Position numbers and translations under genes: made by a program. The notes under the pieces are model-generated. The model searched no databases. It saw nothing but the letters and a program-made list of their open reading frames with translations, and was not told the origin of the DNA. Below are positions 27,466 through 35,123 of a stretch of 43,426 nucleotides of DNA, piece after piece. How positions within the stretch are numbered: position 1 is the stretch's first letter; every line of letters begins with the position of its first letter. Source of the DNA: Patescibacteria group bacterium (GTDB taxonomy: Bacteria; Patescibacteriota; Minisyncoccia; UBA6257; Colwellbacteraceae); NCBI GenBank assembly GCA_023380475.1, contig JAMCRD010000002.1, positions 1 to 43,426 on the forward strand. Reading direction: 5' to 3'.

Positions 27466-28716
27466 ATGAGGATACGGGAGACGGTTAGAAAGGACGGTTT
27501 GCGAATAATCTCTTGTAAATTGCCACACAAAAAGGAAGTGTGGGTCGACATCGTTGCATTGATCGGTTCTGCTTATGACCCACCTGGCAAATCCGGCCTT
27601 TTTCATCTTTTTGAGCACATGGCTTTCAAGGGGACGAAGAAAAGAACCGCTGAAGAACTCCAGTCCCTACAGCGCAAGAACTTCACGTACAGCAACGCCT
27701 ACACCTATCACCTTCGTACTATGTACGAAGTAGCCGCTATCGATAGCAAACTACCGCAAGCCTGCGACTATCTCTGTGATATCTACCTTGACTCCATATT
27801 TCCCTCCGAGGAACTGCGTAAAGAGAAAAAGGCTGTTCACTTGGAGATCGCTAGGAACAACGATGATGATGGGAAAGAGGTTTGGCGAGCTATAAACGAA
27901 GGCCTCTATAAGAGCAACCCGATCCGTTATCGTGGCACAGGCACGGCAGAAGGCGTAAATCAAGTGACCCGCGAGAACCTTATAAAGCAAAGGGAGATAT
28001 GGCATGTTCCATCCAACACAGTCGCCCTAGCCTTGGGGAGCGTCGAGCACGATGATTTCGTCAGGGAAATTAGCAAGCGGATCCCTCTGAACAATACAGT
28101 TGTGGAGAGGAAATATTGGCCAGATGAGGCCTACGACCGGCCTCACAGAGCAGAAACTGCCGTTATCAGACCAAAGCGCGAGAAAGCCGTTTTGATGTTC
28201 GGCTGCAAACTCCCATTGGATATTGATTTTGAAACAGACGAGCTTATAACCAGCTTCTCTAAGATATTCGGCGGCAGTTCTACCTCTCGCTTATACGACG
28301 AGCTTAGAGTCAAGCGAGGACTGGTTTACACGGCAAGGAGTTCTTACACATCAGACTTAGGGTTGGGCAGAGGCTTCTATATATATGCGGAGGTTCACCC
28401 TTCGAAAATCAGAGAAGCCGAGAGAGTAATAAGGAGGACTCTAGCGAAACCGCTCTTCAAGAAGTCAGAGTTTGAGGAATGGCGTGAGAGGGTGCTGGAT
28501 GCGTTCGAAATAGAGGCTTTCGAGCAGTCTGATTTAGACGAGTATCAATGGTTGATCATGGAAAAAATCAGCGAAGGCAAGCCGGTAAGGGAAGTGGAAA
28601 CCGAGGATAAACACCGCATTGAGATAGTAAAGTCCATGTCGCTCAAGGATATCGATGCTGTTCGGCATAAATTTATTCGTCCAGAGCAATTTGCGAAAGT
28701 TTTGCTGCGGTCATAG
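27466..28716 (+). CDS. M16-family zinc peptidase (second copy)
   Basis: HLFEHMAFKGTKKRT (HxxEH); full-length 416 aa. Confidence 0.92.
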   Translation: MRIRETVRKDGLRIISCKLPHKKEVWVDIVALIGSAYDPPGKSGLFHLFEHMAFKGTKKRTAEELQSLQRKNFTYSNAYTYHLRTMYEVAAIDSKLPQACDYLCDIYLDSIFPSEELRKEKKAVHLEIARNNDDDGKEVWRAINEGLYKSNPIRYRGTGTAEGVNQVTRENLIKQREIWHVPSNTVALALGSVEHDDFVREISKRIPLNNTVVERKYWPDEAYDRPHRAETAVIRPKREKAVLMFGCKLPLDIDFETDELITSFSKIFGGSSTSRLYDELRVKRGLVYTARSSYTSDLGLGRGFYIYAEVHPSKIREAERVIRRTLAKPLFKKSEFEEWRERVLDAFEIEAFEQSDLDEYQWLIMEKISEGKPVREVETEDKHRIEIVKSMSLKDIDAVRHKFIRPEQFAKVLLRS

Positions 28717-28737
28717 TAAGGTTGCGAATTATAGTTC

Positions 28738-29280
28738 ATGGCCACCAGTCATGTATCCGAGACAGACCGTTTACTATCAGAAGTGCTAGAGAAAGCGTCG
28801 ATTAAGAACGTCCTAGATCTCGGTGCGGGGGATGGAAGGTATTCGGTATGTTGCGCCGATCTCGGAGCAAAGGTGGACGCAGTCGATCTCAATCCGTTTC
28901 CTGAGGATATTATTGATCATCTGAACATAAGAACGATCATGGCTGATTTGAATAAGTTTAGGTTACCCGCGAGATTATATAACCTGGTTATTATGCGTTC
29001 TATATTACATTACCTAAAGCCGAAGGAGGCTGAGTCGCTCTTGCGCAGGGTTAGAAGACACGTCGCGCCGGGCGGGTTCATATATATTTTCACCACGACA
29101 CCAGCTGGTAGCAACCGTTATGCGTACACCCCCGAGATTATAACTAAGATGCTCAAGCCGCTTATTCTCTGTCGCCAAGAAGAAACAAGCAGGGCCGATC
29201 GAACTAAGCCAGACGGATTATTTCATTCGTGGTCTCTACTTTATCAAAATGTACGATCCGGTTCTGCTTGCACTGTATAG
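28738..29280 (+). CDS. class I SAM-dependent methyltransferase
   Basis: NVLDLGAGDGRYSVCCADLGAKVDAVDLNPFP; VIMRSILHYLKPKEAESLLRRVRRHVAPGG. Confidence 0.85.
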   Translation: MATSHVSETDRLLSEVLEKASIKNVLDLGAGDGRYSVCCADLGAKVDAVDLNPFPEDIIDHLNIRTIMADLNKFRLPARLYNLVIMRSILHYLKPKEAESLLRRVRRHVAPGGFIYIFTTTPAGSNRYAYTPEIITKMLKPLILCRQEETSRADRTKPDGLFHSWSLLYQNVRSGSACTV

Positions 29281-29424
29281 ATAAAGAACCGACTCTACTT
29301 TATTATGGCCCCGGTTTGCGGGTGTTTGACAGCTCACGGTATTATGTTAACCTCAATTAAGGCTTCCTTAATAAACAATCAATCAAGACGCGTGGGCGTG
29401 CCTTAATTATTAGGAATCCTTATA

Positions 29425-29432
29425 AAAGGTCG
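29425..29432 (+). promoter_or_regulatory. AAAGGTCG leader motif in a structured leader
   Basis: Sense orientation upstream of ATG 29493; stems on both sides. Confidence 0.5.
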
Positions 29433-29492
29433 TATTGTTAGGTCACCCCACGTAGTCTCAGGTTGAAGCGAGTAGGGTGACTTCATACAAGT

Positions 29493-29681
29493 ATGTACAA
29501 CATACTTCCCCTCGGATACGTTTTGCCATTCCCTGTTGTTCTGATGACTTCCAGTAGCGATCCCGACGGTGGTTGGGATGATGGAACAGCAAGCGAACAG
29601 GGTAATAACGGTGAAGACACCGGAGATTATCAAAGTGCGGGTTATGGAGCCGACTACCCGAGAGAGGACGGTAGCTTATAG
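29493..29681 (+). CDS. small acidic/Gly-Asp-rich protein, 62 aa
   Basis: MYNILPLGYVLPFPVVLMTSSSDPDGGWDDGTASEQGNNGEDTGDYQ...; own leader and terminator. Confidence 0.5.
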   Translation: MYNILPLGYVLPFPVVLMTSSSDPDGGWDDGTASEQGNNGEDTGDYQSAGYGADYPREDGSL

Positions 29682-29700
29682 AACGAATAAGCCACTGTAG

Positions 29701-29731
29701 TTAAAAGAGTTCCGCGACGGAACTCTTTTAA
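29701..29731 (+). terminator. intrinsic terminator
   Basis: TTAAAAGAGTTCCG-CGA-CGGAACTCTTTTAA, 14-bp perfect stem. Confidence 0.85.
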
Positions 29732-29762
29732 TGTCTCGGCGGTTTGTATAAAGTTTAAGTAT

Positions 29763-30743
29763 ATGGTCGGTATAAAATTCGATTTCATAGTTGATAAAGA
29801 AGCGTGTTTTGCATATTGGGCCCAACTCTTGGTGCATCGTAAGAGATTCTGGGCAATCGATCGTGAGTATGAATATTATCGGCAACTCGCAGGTGTTTTA
29901 AACGAATTAGAAAAAACCGCGGTGGGCAGACTCCAACTCATCTTCGATAATGATAAGAACGGATCTTGGTTACCTAATCGGTATATCAGTTCGGGGTTTC
30001 GTACGCTAGAGGAACGAGAAAGCTGGCAGCTGATCCGTTCTGCCCTGAACGCTAAGTTTGAAGAAGTATGGCAACGGGAATCGCCCGCGCTATATAGTTG
30101 GCAGAGTACATTAAGTAATTATTCACTTAGTGAGTTCGAGCCGGTACTTAACAAGATAGCGAACTTCTGGGGGATTGGATCTTTTAGCAGGACTGTACGG
30201 GTGAAACTGTTTTTCTACTGGCGTAACGATTTTACTCAAGGCTATTCATATCGGGGAGTCAAAGATTTCATCTTTCTCGGGATATCTCATATGGATCCTC
30301 GTGGGGTGGTTAGAGTGCTAAGCACTTTGATCCATGAGGTCACCCACTTATTTGAGAACGAATCGCCTCTTTCTAGAGAAGCCTTCATGGAGTTTATAAG
30401 TGTGTTGTACGGCGCAAACCTTGAAAAAGAAGAGCCGGACTGGAGATATCTCTTTAACGAATCAATCATCAAAAGCATAGCAAGTGGTGGCCCAGTCGAG
30501 GATTATGTTTTCAGATCCATATTTGGTGGCAAGACCAAATTAAAATCGCCTGAATCCGAACCAGTCGTCAGGTCGAAAGAGACACACAATTCTCAGATTT
30601 TGTGGATAGTTCCAAAGATCCTGGATGCGACTACCGCTTATATCGACAACGATAAAAGAATAGACCGAGGCTATGTCGAGGAAGTTGCAGCTGCATGGAT
30701 AGAGTTGAGAGGGCTTATGAAGCAGGCTGCTGACAATCGATAA
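29763..30743 (+). CDS. putative zinc metallopeptidase (HExxH) of unassigned family
   Basis: 326 aa; LSTLIHEVTHLFENESPLSREAFMEFIS. Confidence 0.55.
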   Translation: MVGIKFDFIVDKEACFAYWAQLLVHRKRFWAIDREYEYYRQLAGVLNELEKTAVGRLQLIFDNDKNGSWLPNRYISSGFRTLEERESWQLIRSALNAKFEEVWQRESPALYSWQSTLSNYSLSEFEPVLNKIANFWGIGSFSRTVRVKLFFYWRNDFTQGYSYRGVKDFIFLGISHMDPRGVVRVLSTLIHEVTHLFENESPLSREAFMEFISVLYGANLEKEEPDWRYLFNESIIKSIASGGPVEDYVFRSIFGGKTKLKSPESEPVVRSKETHNSQILWIVPKILDATTAYIDNDKRIDRGYVEEVAAAWIELRGLMKQAADNR

Positions 30744-30757
30744 TCATATCTGGTTTA

Positions 30758-32842
30758 TCAGGCCGCGAATCTTTGTATTTGGACCGGTACGACGTAAGGG
30801 TTGGACAGAGTTTTCATCCTCAGGAACCCCCTTTCATCGGCGCGCAGGATGCTTTTCTCGAAATCACTGAAGTCGTAGAACTTGTTCAGCTCCCTGGTTT
30901 CATCCGTGTTGTTTAGATGGCCGATAAACCAGTTGGCCGTGTTTCTCAGCACATTCTTTTGGATCGAGCTCACTTCCTGGGTGGCGTAGACCAGCCCGAT
31001 ATTGTACTTGGCTCCTTCCTTGGCTGTCCGCACCCATACGTTCGACAGCTCCTTGGATTCTGCGGCGGGGAGGAGATTGTGCGCCTCCTCAATGTATACC
31101 AGCAACTCTTCGGGTTTAGCTCCGGATACGAAGTCGGACCGGTTACCGTCGAAGATCCGCTGCATTATCCGCTCCGCCGTTATTCTATTAAGGTCAGCGT
31201 CGCCGCTGGATTGGTCTATTATCACCAGCCCGCCTTTTTTGAGCTCAGCGTATATTTCATCGGCGTAGTCATTGTCTTGCTTCGCCCCGTGCTGACCCTT
31301 GACCCGCCCGATTAGACCTGGCCCGTTGCTATATCGGAACATCTCCAAAATTTTCATTAGCTCCTCGTCCGCCCACGACGTACGATCGGGGTGTTCAGCG
31401 GTATAGGCGTTATCAAAGTCGCGGAAGCCCGAATCTCGATTGTGGACAAAGTCATACAGATCGCGGGCCACCGAAGCCAGCTGACTCCAAGTAATACTGG
31501 GCTTGCTGAGCGCCTCTGCGGCGCGCCTGTAAGCCGAGAGTCTCCTGTTGTCGCCCTCCATAGCTTCCAGCAGTTCTTTTTCGAACATATTATCGGTTTC
31601 CGGCCTTATATTATTGGGTGCGTCGAAGCCGGCCTTGAAAAGTAGAGCACGGTAGAACAGCGTGCGCCGCTTGAATCTTCTTACCTCGTCAGGATCGGAG
31701 TCTTCGGCCGAGCGGAAGCCGACATCCTTGAAATTGGAGACGTACTTTGTTTGGTCGGATGCGAGAGCGCCGTCGATTATGTCCTTGCCCAACTGCAGGT
31801 TATTCTCGGCGTAGAAATTCAGGCGCATAAGCCGGCGGTCCGGATCATTGGGATGAGGGATAATCCCATAGGTCAGTATTTCTCTCTGTGCGGAGTCGCG
31901 CAGTTGGCTTGGCGCGCGCATCCAAATGTTCTTGATCGCACTTGGTGCCGCATCCTTATCCTGCACGTTTTCGTTGGCGTATTCGCCATTGGGATCGAAT
32001 ATCAACTGGCCGATCTTTTCGTTGTTCTCCCAACGGAGCTGGAAAATCGACTTCACGACTATCTTGGTGGTGTTGGATTTCCCAGTGCGGGTCATGCCAA
32101 ACACCGCCGTCCGCTGGTTCAGCAGATCGGTTGGGGTTATCTTCACCGGCACATTGGATATCTTCTGGAAAGGACGATTAGTCGAAGCGTACCTTACTTC
32201 GCCGATTGATACAGCTATGTTTCGCTGGAGGTCTGCGTCCGGACGGCGGTAGTTGACCACTCTCTCCAGAGCGGGCCCTCTTAGTTTAAAAACTTTTAAT
32301 CCGCGGTTGGGATAATAGTTGCTTAGGTCCGAGCCGAACAGCAGCGCTTTGCGCCCTTTAACTTCATCAATATAAAAAGTCCCGAGGACGCGGCAGCGGA
32401 TGCCGGTGTAGCTGAGTATCTGCTGCAGGATTGGATCGACTATCGCTTGGTCGTCCCACAGCTTCTCCGGATCGCCGCTGACTTTGCTGGCGCCGATTAT
32501 CCGGAGGCGAGTGAATTCGGCGTCAGTCGGCAACTCGCCGCGGTCGATGACCCTAAGCAGAATAATCGAAGCGTCCTCTTCACGGATGTCGAACGGCTCC
32601 TTGGGATTTATTCTGGTTGCGGCCAGGAAAGATAGCGCTGGTATCCCGCCGACCTTCTTACGGTCGGCATCCTGTACCTGAACCAGCGCTTCTTCATAGT
32701 TGAGCGAGTAAACTTCGCCGATGTAAGCCTCTGGTTCGATGAGATCTGCGAGGAGCTTGTAACTGGAGTCGATCATGCCGCTTCGGATTAAGAATAACAT
32801 TATGAGTGGTCGAACCGAAATGCAGCCGGTCGAGATTGACAC
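30758..32842 (-). CDS. HerA/DUF87-type ATPase (likely start at M of MIDSSYKLLADL)
   Basis: Walker A VFGMTRTGKSNTTK, LIFDPNGEYA, LLVYIEEAHNLLP, VYATQEVSSIQKNVLRNTANWFIGHLN. Confidence 0.88.
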   Translation of the reverse strand: MSISTGCISVRPLIMLFLIRSGMIDSSYKLLADLIEPEAYIGEVYSLNYEEALVQVQDADRKKVGGIPALSFLAATRINPKEPFDIREEDASIILLRVIDRGELPTDAEFTRLRIIGASKVSGDPEKLWDDQAIVDPILQQILSYTGIRCRVLGTFYIDEVKGRKALLFGSDLSNYYPNRGLKVFKLRGPALERVVNYRRPDADLQRNIAVSIGEVRYASTNRPFQKISNVPVKITPTDLLNQRTAVFGMTRTGKSNTTKIVVKSIFQLRWENNEKIGQLIFDPNGEYANENVQDKDAAPSAIKNIWMRAPSQLRDSAQREILTYGIIPHPNDPDRRLMRLNFYAENNLQLGKDIIDGALASDQTKYVSNFKDVGFRSAEDSDPDEVRRFKRRTLFYRALLFKAGFDAPNNIRPETDNMFEKELLEAMEGDNRRLSAYRRAAEALSKPSITWSQLASVARDLYDFVHNRDSGFRDFDNAYTAEHPDRTSWADEELMKILEMFRYSNGPGLIGRVKGQHGAKQDNDYADEIYAELKKGGLVIIDQSSGDADLNRITAERIMQRIFDGNRSDFVSGAKPEELLVYIEEAHNLLPAAESKELSNVWVRTAKEGAKYNIGLVYATQEVSSIQKNVLRNTANWFIGHLNNTDETRELNKFYDFSDFEKSILRADERGFLRMKTLSNPYVVPVQIQRFAA

Positions 32843-32854
32843 ACCGTATAAAGT

Positions 32855-32968
32855 TCAAAGACTTCGTTTCCCATGAGGGCACAGCCTGGCCACATCGGTC
32901 AGCCTCATCTCTTTGCTCACGATGGGCAGTATCCACCTTAGTCTCTCTTCTCTTATTGTTTTGGCCAT
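32855..32968 (-). pseudogene. remnant of a transposase N-terminal HTH
   Basis: MAKTIREERLRWILPIVSKEMRLTDVARLCPHGKRSL* resembles N-termini of IS481-like transposases; no downstream catalytic domain. Confidence 0.35.
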
Positions 32969-33054
32969 ATTTACACACATTCCTGAATGTTAGCTGCAGA
33001 TCTAGGAACCGCCATATATGTGTGTACATTATCGTCTGGCATCGATCGATCAAT

Positions 33055-33083
33055 TTGACATGGTGTCGCATTTATTGTATTTT
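33055..33083 (+). promoter_or_regulatory. sigma70-like promoter
   Basis: TTGACA-N17-TATTTT. Confidence 0.6.
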
Positions 33084-33086
33084 AAG

Positions 33087-33189
33087 ACACTCTTTAAAAA
33101 TCAATTAACCATTAGCAAAAGGCTTCAAGTAAGCCGGATGTTGATTAAAGGTCGAACCTTAATTAATCGCCGGCTTACTTAAAGAGTGT
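33087..33189 (+). ncRNA. structured 5' leader RNA with AAAGGTCGAACCTT apical hairpin
   Basis: Outer 11-bp stem ACACTCTTTAA/TTAAAGAGTGT; inner 11-bp stem AAGTAAGCCGG/CCGGCTTACTT; apical AAGGT-CGA-ACCTT. Confidence 0.6.
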
Positions 33190-33213
33190 GAGCTAGGCGG
33201 TTTTAGTAAATGT

Positions 33214-33720
33214 ATGAATCTCGATCAAGAAAGAAAGATCAGCGCAGTGTGGGTGTTGGTATTCGTTTTAGTAGTTGTGATACTTGTAGCGATCTTTGCG
33301 TCCCTCAACAACACAAACTATGTATCCAGCGGATACTCTCCAGTTTGCGATATAGGTACTTCAACTAGTCAGATTGTGACTGCGCCGCGCGATCAGGTAT
33401 ATGAGTGTCTAGCCGAAAACGGCAACTTGTACACGAAGGACACCCAAGGGAATGTATACAAGGTATGGCCGATTTCTAGCAAATTGGACACACTGTCGGT
33501 TGATACTCTGCAATCTGTGTACTACAGAATAACCGGTAAAAAGGATGTCCATAACGATGCAAGCACAATCGCCGAGGATATACTAGCCGCCGCATACAAC
33601 GCGCCGCATGGGGCCAACATCCCGGAGATAAACGTGGATATAACCGGGACGTGGCCCAATCTGAGTGCGAGTTACGTGTATGGACCCTCGAACGCAGTTC
33701 TTCTGTACAGCTCGAAATAA
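33214..33720 (+). CDS. membrane-anchored hypothetical protein, 168 aa
   Basis: N-terminal TM VWVLVFVLVVVILVAIFASL; extracytoplasmic remainder. Confidence 0.65.
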   Translation: MNLDQERKISAVWVLVFVLVVVILVAIFASLNNTNYVSSGYSPVCDIGTSTSQIVTAPRDQVYECLAENGNLYTKDTQGNVYKVWPISSKLDTLSVDTLQSVYYRITGKKDVHNDASTIAEDILAAAYNAPHGANIPEINVDITGTWPNLSASYVYGPSNAVLLYSSK

Positions 33721-33743
33721 CCTCTGTTAATGGACGGTGACGG

Positions 33744-33766
33744 AGCCCCAAGTTACACTTGGGGCT
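33744..33766 (+). terminator. intrinsic terminator
   Basis: AGCCCCAAGT-TAC-ACTTGGGGCTTTT. Confidence 0.85.
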
Positions 33767-33810
33767 TTTCGTGTCCCGCATTTTCCCCATATGGTTAACT
33801 GTACGATTTC

Positions 33811-33839
33811 TTGACAGACACACCTACACATTGTATAAA
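33811..33839 (+). promoter_or_regulatory. sigma70-like promoter
   Basis: TTGACA-N17-TATAAA. Confidence 0.75.
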
Positions 33840-33848
33840 CTCTACTAT

Positions 33849-33856
33849 AAAGGTCG
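33849..33856 (+). promoter_or_regulatory. AAAGGTCG leader motif near the predicted transcript 5' end
   Basis: About 3 nt downstream of the predicted TSS. Confidence 0.5.
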
Positions 33857-33915
33857 CTTCCTGCTCAGGGCATAGTTGCAACGGGGAGCGGACTCCTTCG
33901 TTGCTTTTAAATATT

Positions 33916-34221
33916 ATGAAAACAAGCACGTTCTTCCTGATCTTGGTTGGAGTGTTAGCGGCGATGTTCGCGGCAACATATCTGCTGTATGGGCCTCCGC
34001 TGGTGGTTCATGCCGTCGGTGATGCTTGGATAATCAAGAATGGTTTCACGCTGAATATGGTTAGCATGGATTGCTATGACAACTACGGCAACAAGATCAT
34101 AGCCCGCTCGAGGTGGTTTACCGACAGCGTGATCAACTTGCCGGGTGTTACAACGGTGAAGTGCTATCCTTATTTCGGCCTTGGATTGCCTATGGTCGCA
34201 ACCCGCGACGATGTGCGGTGA
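33916..34221 (+). CDS. membrane-anchored hypothetical protein, 101 aa
   Basis: MKTSTFFLILVGVLAAMFAATYLLYGPPLVV...; own promoter and terminator. Confidence 0.65.
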   Translation: MKTSTFFLILVGVLAAMFAATYLLYGPPLVVHAVGDAWIIKNGFTLNMVSMDCYDNYGNKIIARSRWFTDSVINLPGVTTVKCYPYFGLGLPMVATRDDVR

Positions 34222-34243
34222 AGTGAGACATGAATGCTGTTCG

Positions 34244-34272
34244 ATAAAAGCCTGTTTATAACAGGCTTTTAT
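34244..34272 (+). terminator. intrinsic terminator
   Basis: ATAAAAGCCTGTT-TAT-AACAGGCTTTTAT. Confidence 0.8.
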
Positions 34273-34314
34273 ATGTGGCTGGATTGTAAGAGTACGGTCC
34301 CCACATCGATCGAT

Positions 34315-34343
34315 TTGACTGATACCTCAAAATATGTTATACA
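34315..34343 (+). promoter_or_regulatory. sigma70-like promoter
   Basis: TTGACT-N17-TATACA. Confidence 0.65.
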
Positions 34344-34392
34344 TAATCAACTCTGTTCGTTTATAACTTATCCATCTAAAACCTCTTTGAGG

Positions 34393-34452
34393 CGTGGGTA
34401 AAAGGAGTTATTATTACAAAGGTCGAACCTTAAATGAGTTAGCTCCTCCACG
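34393..34452 (+). ncRNA. structured 5' leader RNA with AAAGGTCGAACCTT apical hairpin
   Basis: CGTGG/CCACG, GGAG/CTCC and apical AAGGT-CGA-ACCTT. Confidence 0.55.
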
Positions 34453-34458
34453 TTTCGA

Positions 34459-35007
34459 ATGAAGACGGAGGATGCTAGTAAAGATATGAAGAAAAGAATC
34501 CTTGTGTACATCCTGATAGCAGTTCTGATATTTGTTGCTGTTGTCGCTGTCAAACTTGGTCAGGAGGGGAATAAGTACAACCCACCGGTCAAAAAAATCC
34601 CGACTAACATGAGCTTCACCGGCAACGTTAGTTCGTCAATCGCCGGAGCGAGTGTGAATGTGGAAGTTCTCCAATCATCCGGGATGCTATCTGTGACAGG
34701 ACAAAAAGGCAACCAAAGCGCTATCGAGGTTTTTGGCCCGGCCGAACTTAGGATAACTTATAACATAAGCAAGAGCGGGTGCATGATTTCTAACGGTCCG
34801 GAAGATCCGCAATTCGGTTCGCCAACATTAGGCCAATCCAGTAATATCGTAGATCTTCCCGCCAATAACGGTAGCGAGACAGTTTACTACTCTTACGTGG
34901 TAGCCTGTAAAAACTCCAACGGCGGATTTACTGCCAGCAGTTCGCCTGAGGTCAATGTGTCTGTACCGAATATCTCGCAGTACATCGGGACTGGGACTAA
35001 TAAGTAG
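34459..35007 (+). CDS. membrane-anchored hypothetical protein (start may be 34486, MKKRILVYI...)
   Basis: TM ILVYILIAVLIFVAVVAVKL, extracytoplasmic beta-rich remainder. Confidence 0.65.
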   Translation: MKTEDASKDMKKRILVYILIAVLIFVAVVAVKLGQEGNKYNPPVKKIPTNMSFTGNVSSSIAGASVNVEVLQSSGMLSVTGQKGNQSAIEVFGPAELRITYNISKSGCMISNGPEDPQFGSPTLGQSSNIVDLPANNGSETVYYSYVVACKNSNGGFTASSSPEVNVSVPNISQYIGTGTNK

Positions 35008-35062
35008 ACTTCTACTACGATGATATAGGTAAGTTCTAGCATGCGCTAGATGGATTTGAGAT

Positions 35063-35093
35063 GAAACAACCCACTTCAAGAGTGGGTTGTTTC
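35063..35093 (+). terminator. intrinsic terminator
   Basis: GAAACAACCCACT-TCAAG-AGTGGGTTGTTTC. Confidence 0.8.
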
Positions 35094-35123
35094 TATGTTT
35101 TATGGTACACTTTTAGTACTAAG

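Noticed and set aside
32694-33071. 125-aa minus ORF
   Set aside because: Out of frame with HerA and with the transposase-like remnant; no protein-like features.
27402-35093. Nearly identical hairpins AACAACCCAC...GTGGGTTGTT at 27402 and 35063
   Set aside because: Considered as a repeat element, but both are ordinary gene-end terminators and the flanks do not match.
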